NCBI RefSeq assembly: GCF_012489685.1
Contig: NC_080043.1
Span: 60,292,283-60,356,282, forward strand
Length of the DNA: 64,000 nt
Direction: 5' to 3'
Source of the DNA: Lotus japonicus
Taxonomy: Eukaryota; Streptophyta; Magnoliopsida; Fabales; Fabaceae
The notes beneath the pieces are model-generated. The model searched no databases, was not told the origin of the DNA, and was given only the letters and a program-made list of their open reading frames with translations. This document shows positions 32,259-42,320 of the stretch, in pieces. Position 1 is the first letter of the stretch. Each line of letters starts with the position of its first letter. The position numbers were made by a program, and so were the translations under genes.

Positions 32259-32701
32259 AGATGGATCAGAACCTCTGACTATGATACTTCTTGATCAGAA
32301 GATGTCTAGTCCAGAAGGTAACTCAATCAGAGTGTGTGTGCCCACTGGTACTGACTCTGAAGCTGAGACAACAACACGTGTGTCAGAATTTCTGATGCAT
32401 AATTCCTTGTGCCCGTGTGACAGTATGTTATGATTGCGTGTAGATATGCTTATCTCCTGTGTGTGATTGTGTATTTTACTGTTACTATCTATCTTTAATT
32501 TTCAACCGTTGATCTTAAAGTGCTTTTTGAATCAACAACGGTTATTTGATAAAACCCACTATACACACACGTTCTCGTTCACTTCCGGTTTTCACTCTCG
32601 CACTCTCTGCTTTTCAAAACCGCCTCTTTCTTGATTTCTCTCTCGATCTCTCTTCATCCTTCAAACTTCATCTTCTACCTCAAACCTTCAACCTCTTCAA
32701 A

Positions 32702-35700
32702 ATGGTGAGACAAACCAGAAGATCTACTGCAGATGCACCTCAGTTCCCTCATATGGAAGTTGGTTTGGCAACGGGTCAAAGGGGCTCTGAGAACCCGGTG
32801 TAAGATCAAGTTTTGATCTAGTAGTACAACTCTATGTTTTGATGATTACAAGTTAACCTTTTGATATGAACAATTGTGGTACTCTAACGTGTTTTTCTGA
32901 GTGTGCTATTTACAGGCTCTGACCTCAACTCAATCTCACACAAATCAGAAGCACTGTGTATAAAGAGTGACCCAAGCAACGCTTTCGCATTCACCATGTT
33001 CAGTATGAACAGTGGAAAAGCTTCAGAAGTTCTGAAGCTATACAAACTCTGATGTGGACTCAGTCGCTAGAAGCTCTGAAGATCCAGAAGTTCTGATAAC
33101 CAAGAAACACTGAAGGTTCAGATGTTCTGATGGTGTAGAAGACTCTGAAGATCCAGAAGCTGAATAGTGGAAACTCTGAAGTCCAGAAGCAAGAAACTCT
33201 GAAGGCCATGTTCTTCCCTCTGAGTTCAGAATCAGAAGATACAATGGTCAGAGGATCTGTGCTTTCCCTCTGACTCTGATCAACCGGCTTCACAAGTTCC
33301 AATATGAAGTATTCCTCTGATCAGAAGTCTCCTAGGTTAAAAGGTCAAGTCGCTATCCAAGTACAAAAGCAAGTGTACCTTCCTGACGACCTACCTAACG
33401 TTCTCAGCCACAGCAGAAGCTGGATTTTCCAGAACTGCCCTCCAACGGTAGCATTTCCCATGCAACGCTCAACCCTAATCCTTGGAGTATATATAGAGGC
33501 TGAAGATTGAAAGAAGCGGAAGAAACTAAGAAGAAGCAACACACACGCGCAAGACATATTCAAAATATTCTAAGCTTTCTTTCATCTGAAATTCATTGTG
33601 TTTACTATAAGCTTTTTAGAAGCAATTTCTTTGTAAACAAGAACTTCATATACAGTTGTATAGTTTGCCTTTAGGAGATCAAGGTTGATCGGATCCTAGA
33701 GAAGACTAAGAGAGTGAATCTTAGTGTGAGCTAAGTCAGTGTAATTGTTAGTCACTTGTAGGTTTCAAGTGCAGTTGTAACTCTTACCTGATTAGTGGAT
33801 TGCCTTCATTCTAAGAAGGAAGAAATCACCTTAACGGGTGGACTGGAGTAGCTTGAGTGATTTATCAAGTGAACCAGGATAAAATCCTTGTGTGCTTTTC
33901 TATCTCTTATCTTTAGCACTTAAGTTCTCAAAAGATTTGTCAAAATCCTTAAGGTGGAAGTTTTGTTCTGAAAACGTTATTCAAACCCCCCCTTTCTACC
34001 GTTTTTCATACCTTCACCCGGCACAAGAACAAGTTCAAGCTCAAGAGCAGATTGTTCCAATTGCAGAACGGGGCTGTGCCGTTCACTGCGTATTTGCTCC
34101 TGAGGAACTCCAAGTCCTGACAGAATGGAGATTCAACCTCGATAACTTGGCTGCAAATGGGTATGATCTTCGTCCTGAAGTCCAAGCTCAAGGTTGGGGA
34201 AACTATTTCAATCGACTTCGAGGACCGGTGTATGAGAAATTGGTAAAGGAATTCTGGAAGCACGCAGACTGCGATGACACTCAGGTGGTCTCTCACATTC
34301 TTGGCAGGAAGATCATTATCACTGAGAAGTCATTCGTGAATCTGCTAGGTGCAGATACTGCTTATGGGTATCGTTTCCAACTGACGGAATCGAAGCTGAA
34401 ACCCAGCACCAAGGACATAGTCAACCAGGCTCTGTACACCACCTTCAAACCGGGCAAGACGAGTTACAAAGTGATGGATCTTCACCCCAAACTCAGAATC
34501 TGGCACAAGATCCTGCTCAACTGCATAAACCAGAGACCGAAGGGCAGTTCTCCAGACTACATCAACTTCAACCAGAAGGCGATGCTGTTCTTCATTCAAG
34601 ACAAGGAGAAGATCTGCCTTCCCTACTTCCTGTTCTCCTACTTAAAGGAATGCATCCGGAAGTCTCGCACCACCGCCTCCATCAAGTCTGCAATCAAATA
34701 TATCCCTTTTGGGAGGCTGCTCTCAGACTTTCTCATTGAAAGCAACTTGGTGCAAGATTTGATCGATGCTGGTTGCACAGAGGATTTGAGCACAATTGTC
34801 AGTGATGTCTTCACTGCAAACTCCTTGAAGAAGATGGGCTTAATCCAGAAGAAGATTGCTCCTGCTCATGAAGACACATCTTCTGAGATCAGAGGAAGAA
34901 GAATGCCTCTGAATGACTACCCTCTGTGGACTCAAGCAGACCATCCTGAAGCCATCAGATGCTATGTTGAAGACCTCAGGGCTCAAGGTTTCGAAATTGA
35001 CCTTGATGATTTCGTCAGCAGACTACCGCCAGCTCCAGAGTTTCCTTCTCCTCCCAAGAGGAAAGCTCAGAGGAAGATGGTTCTGGAAGAATCCTCTGAA
35101 GACTCTGATGTCCCTCTGGTCAAGAAGACGAAGAGAAAGCCTGATGATGGTGATGATGATGATAGTGAGGATGGTCCTCCAAAGAAGAAGCAGAAGAAGG
35201 TCAGAATCGTGGTGAAGCCTACTCGGGTGGAACCAGCTGCTGAAGTGGTCAGAAGGACTGAACCTCCTGCCAGAGTGACTCGATCATCAGCACATACAAG
35301 TAAGCCTGCACTTGCTTCTGATGATGATTTGAATTTATTTGATGCACTCCCTATTTCTGCTTTGCTCCAACACTCCTCAAATCCCCTCACTCCTATTCCT
35401 AAATCCCAGCCAGCCGCACAAACCACCTCTCCACCACATTCCCCAAGATCTTCCTTCTTTCAACCTTCTCCTACTGAAGCATCACTCTGGAATCTGCTTC
35501 AGAACCCAACCTCTAGGTCAGAAGAACCAACATCTCTCCTTACCATTCCATACGACCCATTATCTTCTGAACCAATCGTCCAAGACCAACCTGAGCCCAA
35601 CCAAACAGAACCACAACCCAGAACGTCTGATCACTCTGCTCCCAGAGCATCAGCACGTCCTGCTGTCAGAACCACGGATACAGACTCTTCAACCGCCTTT

Positions 35701-36774
35701 ACACCTGTATCCTTCCCAACCAATGTTATTGACTCTCCTCCCTCCAATACCTCTGAATCAATTAGAAAATTCATGGAGGTTAGAAAAGAAAAGGTATCTG
35801 CCTTGGAAGAGTATTACCTTACCTGTCCAAGCCCTAGGAGATATCCTGGCCCTAGACCTGAACGTCTAGTTGACCCAGATGAACCTATCTTGGCCAATCC
35901 TATCCAAGAGGCAGACCCCTTAGTTCAACAAGCTCATCCTGTCCCTGACCAACATGAGCCTATTCAACCAGACCCTGAACCTGCACAATCAGTGTCTAAC
36001 CAATCCTCGGTTAGATCACCTCACCCTCTGGTTGACACTTCAGACCCTCACCTTGGAACCTCTGAACCCAATGCTCCCATGATTAACATTGGTTCTCCAC
36101 AAGGTGCCTCTGAAGCTCATAGCAGCAATCACCCAGCCTCTCCTGAACCCAACCTCTCCATAATTCCCTATACTCACCTTCAACTCACATCTCTCTCTGA
36201 GTGCATCAATATCTTCTATCATGAAGCCTCTTTGAGGCTCCGCAATGTGCACGGTCAGACTGATCTCAGTGAGAATGCTGAAAATGTGGCTGATGAGTGG
36301 AACAATCTGAGCACTTGGCTAGTGGCTCAAGTTCCAATTATGATGCAGCTCCTGCATGCAGAGGGCAGTCAGAGCATTGAGGCCGCAAAGCAAAGGCTTG
36401 CTAGGAGGGTGGCTCTTCATGAACTAGAACAGAGAAATAAGCTTCTTGAAGCTATTGAAGAAGCCAAGAGAAAGAAAGAACAAGCAGAAGAAGCTGCACG
36501 TCAAGCAGCAGCTCAGGCTGAACAAGCCAGACTTGAGGCAGAGCGTCTTGAAGCTGAGGCTGAGGCAGAGCGACTTGCACCGGTTGTGTTTACTCCTGCT
36601 GCTTCTGCTTCCATTCCAGATCCTCAAGCTGCTCAGAATGTTCCTTCCAGTTCTTCTCAGCCAAGCTCTTCCAGACTCGACATCATGGAACAACGTCTTG
36701 ACACTCATGAATCCATGCTGATTGAGATGAAGCAAATGATGATGGAACTTCTGAGACGCACTGACAAACCTTAG
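32702..36774 (+). pseudogene. element A third ORF: 'putative plant transposon protein' domain, interrupted by a solo LTR
   Basis: ATG at 32702 starts MVRQTRRSTADAPQFPH. After 32 codons the solo LTR 32799-34016 intervenes, and the frame resumes with AQEQVQAQEQ near 34018. Without the LTR the product is about 950 aa, matching element B. The N-terminal third has RGPVYEKLVKEFWKHA, VVSHILGRKIIITE, LRIWHKILLNCINQRP, SSPDYIN and IPFGRLLSDFLIE, the signature of the 'putative plant transposon protein' domain (PF20167-type, from memory). A basic nuclear-signal-like patch (KKTKRKPDD, PPKKKQKKVRIVVK), a long proline/serine-rich middle and a C-terminal coiled coil (KRKKEQAEEAARQAAAQAEQ) follow. SIRE elements have an extra ORF here, often called env-like; I see no convincing membrane segment. 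Confidence 0.75.
32799..34016 (+). mobile_element. solo SIRE-like LTR inside the third ORF of element A, TSD CCCGG
   Basis: A 1,218-bp complete LTR flanked by CCCGG at 32794-32798 and 34017-34021. Element B shows the empty site (GAACCCGGCACAAG on its strand, near 47698). The left break of the 17.2-kb tandem duplication falls inside this LTR at 33051. Confidence 0.95.
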
Positions 36775-36976
36775 TTTTTAGGATCTCTTCTTTTTCTTCT
36801 TTTTCGTTAACTTTGTTTTCCTTTTGTTAAACTCTGTTTCTTTTTATTTATTTATTCTCTTTTGTTCGTTTGTGATTATATATGCATAACTATATACTTA
36901 TGACAAATATGTTTGCTAAACTCGTTTTATTCATAATTGTTCTATGTTTACATCATATTTCTTTACATCATATAAT
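36775..36976. other. convergent intergenic spacer between third ORF and mini-gene
   Basis: About 200 bp of T-rich then AT-rich sequence between two convergent ORFs (third ORF ends 36774, mini-gene ends 36977). It contains AATAAA-like words on both strands, fitting shared 3' ends. Nothing else seen. Confidence 0.45.
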
Positions 36977-37369
36977 CTAGAATGGAGGATCCCTCCTCAT
37001 TCTTCTGCACTCCTGGCGCTGCTCTGACCTATCCTTTTCCAGACGATCCAGTACATGCTGGATGTTGCTGAGCCTGATCTTTAGCTCATCCCTCTCCAGA
37101 ATGTCTTCTGAAGTCCTGAGCTTCTCTTCCAAAATTTCTTTTTCTTCCAGCAGCTTGAGTTCAAGCCGGCTGAGTTCTTGCACCTCCTCCACGAAGGCAA
37201 GAAATTCCTTCAGGTCTCTCTCCAACTCTGGCCGCAGGTCCTCTTCCAGCAGTGTCCGTGTCAGCTCCGCGATGGTAGTTGCACCCTCTGGATGCCTGAT
37301 GTTCAGGAACAAGTCCTCTTCAAAGGCCTTCTTCCTCAGCTCTTCTAGTGCTACGTTGTATGATGCCAT
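36977..37369 (-). CDS. antisense 130-aa mini-gene of element A
   Basis: An intact minus-strand ORF, starting MASYNVALEELRKKAF and ending RRMRRDPPF. It is homologous to the 129-aa ORF at 4613-5002 in a gypsy element and nearly identical to 44348-44740 in element B. The protein is strongly charged, with E, L, R and K in heptad patterns from about residue 45 to 115 (probable coiled coil), and no known domain that I can name. It has its own TATA box 61 nt upstream (37430-37422) and a TCGAGAAAC box starting at 37475. Compared with element B, the six changes noticed between residues 75 and 115 are mostly conservative (E/D, K/R, I/V), which suggests selection on the protein. Function unknown. Confidence 0.75.
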   Translation of the reverse strand: MASYNVALEELRKKAFEEDLFLNIRHPEGATTIAELTRTLLEEDLRPELERDLKEFLAFVEEVQELSRLELKLLEEKEILEEKLRTSEDILERDELKIRLSNIQHVLDRLEKDRSEQRQECRRMRRDPPF

Positions 37370-37421
37370 TCTTTTTTAATGAAACTTGTTCGAGGTGTGA
37401 AGCTTACCTTTCTCTCCAACG

Positions 37422-37475
37422 CTTTATATAGGCTTCACTTTCTCTCTGAAAGTTACTGCTCTTACGGTTTCTCGA
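37422..37475 (-). promoter_or_regulatory. mini-gene promoter (element A)
   Basis: On the minus strand TATATAAAG runs from 37430 to 37422. TCGAGAAAC begins at 37475, 45 nt before the TATA start. The same distance is found upstream of the mini-genes at 4613 and 44348. Confidence 0.6.
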
Positions 37476-38173
37476 GGTTAAGTTCTTGGTAACTGACCCT
37501 TCTATTTACTCACTTGACCGGTGGTAAACGTTCATCCTTTGCGTTAACTCTTCTATTTCTTTTCGCCTAACTCTGATTCTTACATCGTTTTCATTTTCTT
37601 TAAACTTAGACCTTCTCTAAGGGGGAGTACCTTGTACTTCAAGCTAAGCTTTTCACACCCCAAGCTTTTTGCTTATGACAAAAAGGGGGAGTAACCCAGT
37701 TTTTGATGTGTAAGATGTGTTAGTGTGATTTATTTTTCTTTTGGAGAATTTAAGAGTTCCACCTTCATGACCATAGATGTGTCACTGGGCAAATACAAGG
37801 AATACATTTCACTTCTTCTGAAGTGATTATAAGTTGACTCTGATACCCAAGACTCTGATACCTTGTCCATGACTCTGATCACTTATGCGCTCTGATTATT
37901 CGTTTTTCATCTATGTCATAAGCTTTTCACTCTGAACTCTTATATTTTTTTTGGCTCAGAATCTAGACTTTACTAACGTTTTCATCAAGTATTAGATTCA
38001 GGGGGAGCTAAGCTCAGAATCAAGCAGTGACTTGAATTCAGAATGAGCAAGATAAACTATTCACATCAGGATAAGTATTATTCTATATCTCTAAACTCTG
38101 AGTGAATTCAGTTTAATGTTTAAGAATTGTTCATCAAAAATCTTAGTTTTGTCATCATCAAAAAGGGGGAGAT
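37476..38173 (+). other. 3' untranslated region of element A with repeated polypurine tracts
   Basis: Non-coding. GGGGGAG occurs four times on the plus strand: near 37621, 37683, 38000 and 38164. The last, AAAAAGGGGGAGAT, abuts the 3' LTR and is the polypurine tract that primes plus-strand DNA. The others are candidate extra tracts. Confidence 0.7.
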
Positions 38174-38558
38174 TGTAAGATCAAGTTTTGATCTAGTAGT
38201 ACAACTCTATGTTTTGATGATTACAAGTTAACCTTTTGATATGAACAATTGTGGTACTCTAACGTGTTTTTCTGAGTGTGCTATTTACAGGCTCTGACCT
38301 CAACTCAATCTCACACAAATCAGAAGCACTGTGTATAAAGGGTAACCCAAGCAACGCTTTCGCATTCACCATGTTCAGTATGAACAGTGGAAAAGCTTCA
38401 GAAGTTCTGAAGCTATACAAACTCTGATGTGGACTCAGTCGCTAGAAGCTCTGAAGATCCAGAAGTTCTGATAACCAAAAAACACTGAAGGTTCAGATGT
38501 TCTGATGGTGTAGAAGACTCTGAAGATCCAGAAGCTGAATAGTGGAAACTCTGATGTC
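38174..38558 (+). repeat. element A 3' LTR, truncated to 385 bp
   Basis: It starts TGTAAGATCAAG right after the polypurine tract and matches the 5' LTR with one mismatch up to CTCTGATGTC at 38558. There it changes abruptly to ACTTGGAGGG, unrelated to the LTR. The remaining 836 bp of LTR are missing. Confidence 0.9.
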
Positions 38559-38968
38559 ACTTGGAGGGAAACTGGATGAGTTGGGAGGTGCCACGTGGCA
38601 TAGGTTTTCTTGAAGAAAACCTTCCTTTCACATATATATAGATTCTATATGTACCAATCTACTCTATAATCAGGAAAACACACAATCAATATTCCTTCAC
38701 TTCTCTATACCACTGTTGTACCTTTTTCTTCTACTGTATCGTTTCCTTATTTTTATTTTGTATATTGAAGAAAACTAACATATATTAAACGGTATAATCG
38801 ACAAATAGTCATCATCATTTGTTCTTGAAAAATAAAAAATTCATTAGGAGTCCTCTAGCAACATATTTTCTTGTCTTTATAAAGAACCTTGTTTCCCAAA
38901 CACTCAATACACTTCCAACTCTTTTATGTTTTTTCACTATCACAAATACAGATCTTTCAATTACCACT
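38559..38968 (+). promoter_or_regulatory. upstream region of the B3-like gene
   Basis: Contains GCCACGTGGCA (a palindromic G-box-type core CACGTG) near 38592-38602, an ATATATATAG motif near 38632, and TATAAAG at about 38878-38884, which is about 90 nt before the ATG and the better core promoter candidate. The segment with GGAGGGAAAC and GAAGAAAACCTTC resembles 40736-40812 and 23098-23166. Confidence 0.5.
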
Positions 38969-39460
38969 ATGGCTGCTGAGAACTGGGGTCAGGATTACAA
39001 GCGTTTCAACTTGCTCTGGCAACCCCAAGAGGTTAACAAACAACTTTCGCCTATTCTCTAAACTTTATTTAGTTATGTCATTGATACTCATTTTATGTTG
39101 TTGTGTTTGCAGGAAGTAGAATTGAGGATCCCACAGAGGTTCTGGAATATGTGGGGCGATATAGTAGATGATGTTATTGAGGTATGGGACCCTGTTGGAA
39201 ACTATTTCCATTGTCGGGTCAACCATGATGGTGAAGGTGGTTTCTTTATGGATGATCTGACCACCATGCTCCGCCAACGTTACCATGTAGAACGCAGCGC
39301 CGTTATTTACTTTCGAATGTTAAGGAGCAATCTCTTCCTCATTCACATTGAGACAACATCAGGCGAAGTATATGTTTACCCGAGGTTCAACAATGCGAAC
39401 CAGCAGCAACTTGATGATGAGGGTGATGGGGTATTGTCGGAGGAGAGTGTCGAGAACTGA
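38969..39460 (+). CDS. small B3-like DNA-binding protein, two exons
   Basis: Exon 1 is 38969-39031 (MAAENWGQDYKRFNLLWQPQ plus E). A GT...AG intron of 81 bp spans 39032-39112, with donor GTTAAC and acceptor TTTGCAG. Exon 2 is 39113-39460. The joined protein is 136 aa. Exon 2 reads like a B3 fold: VELRIPQRFWNMW, a DPVGNYFHCRV strand pair, GGFFMDDLTTML, and AVIYFRMLRSNLFLIHI, followed by a short acidic tail (DDEGDGVLSEE). B3 proteins bind DNA as plant transcription factors; single-domain forms are common in REM-like groups. The intron is phase 0 and frame is kept, so it may be a working gene. B3 is my reading of the fold, not a search result. Confidence 0.6.
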
Positions 39461-40480
39461 ATGAAGCGACCTTGTTTTACTACCCAAACATGAATGCAAC
39501 TATTTACTCTTAATTGTATTCAAATTTTGTTCACATTTGGTTTGCCTTTTGAACTCGATCTATCTCATGCATATTTTATCTTTAGATTATATGTCTTGGA
39601 TAATCTTTTTACTTTATTTCTTCTCTAATTCTTTATTGATGTGTTACTTGTTAAGATCAACACATAGTAGATAGAAACTTGAGTCAAATCGCATATTTTT
39701 CGATTTTGTATGTTACGAAGTGGAAAGAAGAAGTAACACAACCATTTCTCAAGCATGCTACACATTAGTTTGCGCTTCTTTCTCTATTTCAGGCATCGTT
39801 TCATTTTTTAATAATAATTAATTTTATTAATAATATCAAATTTGAATAATTTTGGCATTCATTAGTATAGAATTTATTAATTTTAAATTTGAATTTAAAT
39901 AAAATCATATTTTTGTTATATTTTATAACACGGAAATAGGATGAAATAAATTTCGTTAATTCTAAATTTTGCATTAAATATTAATAATGATTACTTCGAT
40001 GAATGATTTCGAATATAATAAATTTTTCGTGAATTAGTATTACATTGATAAATTTGGAATTCAGATTTTAAAAAAACTAAAATTTTATTATATTTTATAA
40101 CACGTAGAAGGAAGAAATAAATTTATTTTATTTGAAAATTTTCATTAAATAGTAATTATGATTAATTTGATGAATAATTTGGAATTTTAATAATTTTTTA
40201 TTAATTAGTATTAAATTGATTAACTTTTAATTAAACATTAAAACTAAAGCACGCCTAAACATTAAAGATCGGTTGTTGCTCTTTAGATTCGTGGCATTGT
40301 TTTGGGATTTCTTTTTCCTTTAAAGATGGATGATGTACTCTTATCTATTCTTCATTCCATATATATAAAATATTTGCTTTTGAAATTTTTTTTTGTTAAA
40401 TGTACTCTGGCTGGTGCCACTTTTTTTTTGGTACATCAACACTAAAAGAAAGAAAACAACACCACCAGGCTAATTAATAT
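39461..40480. other. AT-rich DNA downstream of the B3-like gene
   Basis: No gene. Very AT-rich from 39800 to 40260, with repeated TAATAATTTTGG/ATTAGTATTA-like motifs. A likely transcript 3' end for the B3-like gene lies in the first 200 bp. Confidence 0.45.
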
Positions 40481-40880
40481 ATATGTTTGGTTTTAAAAAA
40501 AACTAATTTAACATTTATAGTTAAATGTAATATGAAATGGTTGGAATGATGAATAAAACTTGTTTTTGCTGTCCAAAAATATATGATATGGTTGGCGAGA
40601 AAGTCAATATTAATGTTTTATTTGAAATTCAATTTCTTTTGAAATGGAAATTCAAATTATTCATAGGGAATCAAGCATTAAAATTAAATGCTGATTTTAC
40701 TCAATTATTTTATTAAAAAATTATTGGAATAATAATTTTCATCTTGGAGGGAAACTTACATGTCTAGGACGAGGACACGTGACATAATTCTTTTAGTAGA
40801 AAACCTTCTTCGATATAAAAAAAATTGATTATTCTTTTAACTTTTTAAAAGATAATATTTCGAAATAGCAATCAAATGTA
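40481..40880. repeat. copy of the AT-rich repeat also at 22.8-23.3 kb
   Basis: Shares AATATGAAATGGTTGGAATG, TTTTGCTGT, AATATTAATGTTTTATTTG, ATTGGAATAATAATTTTCAT and TTGGAGGGAAACT...ACATGTCTAGGA with 22897-23165, in the same order. It is interrupted at about 40885-41330 by a LINE tail that the other copy lacks. Confidence 0.7.
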
Positions 40881-40946
40881 TTTTTTATGATGCATCGGAA
40901 AATTACAAAAAAACAACGAAAAGCTAAGGAACTGACAGAGAGTCCT

Positions 40947-41327
40947 TCAAGCACCACGTCTTGCTAATGAGTCTGCTACCATATTGCTATCCCAATGAAT
41001 CAAATTGATCTTCACATCCCAAGCTCTCTGCAGCAGCAGTAAAATCTAAGAGAGAACCAAGAACTCCACATGAAATTGCACTACCGTGGCATCTTCCAAA
41101 ACTGTAACCAATTCAGCGCAGTCCACCTCGCAAAGAACTTTACGAAATCCCTTCTTCCAAGCTACCTTGAGCACGTCCCATAACCCAGAGCTTCAGCTTT
41201 AAAAGCGCTTCCCTCCATCCCACCAGCGAAACAACCCACAACCCAGTGGCCATTCTGGTCTCTAATCACTCCACCGGCCCCATACATGTTCTCCAGCCCT
41301 TTAAAGCTTCCATCTGAGTTACATTTA
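40947..41327 (-). pseudogene. LINE-d RNase H remnant
   Basis: On the minus strand: CNSDGSFKGLENMYGAGGV, RDQNGHWVVGCFAGG, a one-base deletion, then KGFRKVLCEVDCAELVTVL, a stop, and IHWDSNMVADSLARRGA with a terminator at 40947-40949. This is the plant LINE RNase H domain with its catalytic D, E and D positions still visible. The poly(A) side is the T/A run near 40880. The surrounding repeat at 23.2 kb provides the empty site. Confidence 0.75.
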
Positions 41328-41379
41328 ACAGTTAATTATGGATAAAAGTTGTAGTGTTTAAAATAGGATATAATTATTT

Positions 41380-42320
41380 AAAGCAATTGTTGGTCAATCT
41401 GCAAGTGTACAGAATATACCCGGTTTTAAATTATCGAACCTCAGGGAATTAGATTGCAAATTCAGTTTAAGAGTCAAGTTCAAGGTTGAAAAGCAAGTAA
41501 AACTCAGTTTTAAAGGTTGATTGTTTCTTTGATTATGTGAAAGACAAGTGAACGAGTAATAAAGCGATTGAAATTCAGAAGAAAGATTGCCTTGGGTTCT
41601 TGTTCAACTAATTCAGTTTTAGCAAACCTTCCTATTCAATAAATCATGAGTCTCTCCTTGATGTTCTAGCCTAAATAGTCATCTATCGATGCCTCGTAAA
41701 GAAAACCCTTTCTAATCAAAAGATAGGTTCAATTCCTTGATAACCTAAACATTTGCTAGAAGCACTAAGCATACATTTCGGGCCAACAAACCCCAACCCT
41801 TCCTCTATTCCTAGCAGCAAGTATAGTAGAGGTAATCTCACAACAAGTCCCTATTCTATAACAAACTATCGTTATGATTATAGAAAAGTAAAAAACTAGC
41901 ATGCATTCAAGCTTGAAAGATAAAGCATAGGAGTGAGATTCAAGGGTTTACTCAGAACAACATGAATAGAAAATGATTGAAAGCTAAAACATTCAAAGTC
42001 TTAGAAAGAACCCAAAGCAAAAAGGGTTTTAGCCAAGCATGGCTATGAAATCCAAACAAGAAAGTAAAGATGAAACCTGGAACATAAGGCTTAGAGAAAG
42101 CTCCTCAAGCTCCAGAACTCAAACCCTCTCTTCTAACTTATTACAATATGAGAAATTGACAAAAGGTCCCAAGAAAAATGCCTAAAAACCAATTTATAGG
42201 CAAAACAGGCGAGTCTGGGCGCTCAAGCGCCAATTCAGAGCGCCTGAGCACCAATTCAAGCTGAAAACATGCTCTCTGGAAGGTAATTGGCGCCTAGGCG
42301 CCAATTCCCAGCGCCTGGGC
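41380..42320. repeat. unidentified interspersed repeat with GGCGC palindromes
   Basis: The sequence beginning GCAAGTGTACAGAATATACC ... TATCGAACCTCAGGGAATTAG resembles a common plant interspersed repeat I recognise but cannot assign. It ends with several GGCGC-rich palindromic words (42214-42320), including a perfect 22-bp palindrome at 42286-42307. It stops exactly where the element B LTR begins. Confidence 0.45.

Larger units (their letters stand above)
24844..38558 (+). mobile_element. SIRE-like Ty1/copia element A with two nested solo LTRs
   Basis: Order: 5' LTR 24844-26064, primer-binding site, gag, protease-integrase-RT-RNase H, a third sense ORF, an antisense 130-aa ORF, a region with several polypurine tracts, and a 3' LTR truncated at 38558. 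The 5' and 3' LTRs differ by one base over the 385 bp they share. Both have CTCTGATGTC where the other family copies have CTCTGAAGTC, so they are a true pair and the insertion is young. Integrase-before-RT order is copia. The extra third ORF and large size fit the SIRE1/Maximus lineage. Two solo LTRs of the same family interrupt RNase H and the third ORF. Confidence 0.9.

Noticed and set aside
33892..34017. Start of the 960-codon frame inside the solo LTR as a true protein start
   Set aside because: The first codon is GTG inside LTR sequence; element B shows the natural start MVRQTRR far upstream of the insertion site.
35067..35426. 119-codon minus-strand frame over the acidic/basic patch of the third ORF
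   Set aside because: Antisense shadow of GAT/GAA-rich codons.
35339..35869. 176-codon frame overlapping the third ORF (also at 46.0, 52.5 and 63.0 kb)
   Set aside because: Shadow of the proline/serine-rich part of the third ORF in another frame; repeats only because the ORF repeats.
34017..36774. Third ORF as a viral-type envelope protein
   Set aside because: Although SIRE third ORFs are called env-like, I see a plant transposon-protein domain, basic nuclear-like patches and a coiled coil, with no signal peptide or clear membrane segment.
38819..38968. Upstream extension of the B3-like ORF to 38819
   Set aside because: That start precedes the likely TATA box at 38878; the ATG at 38969 fits the promoter and exon structure better.
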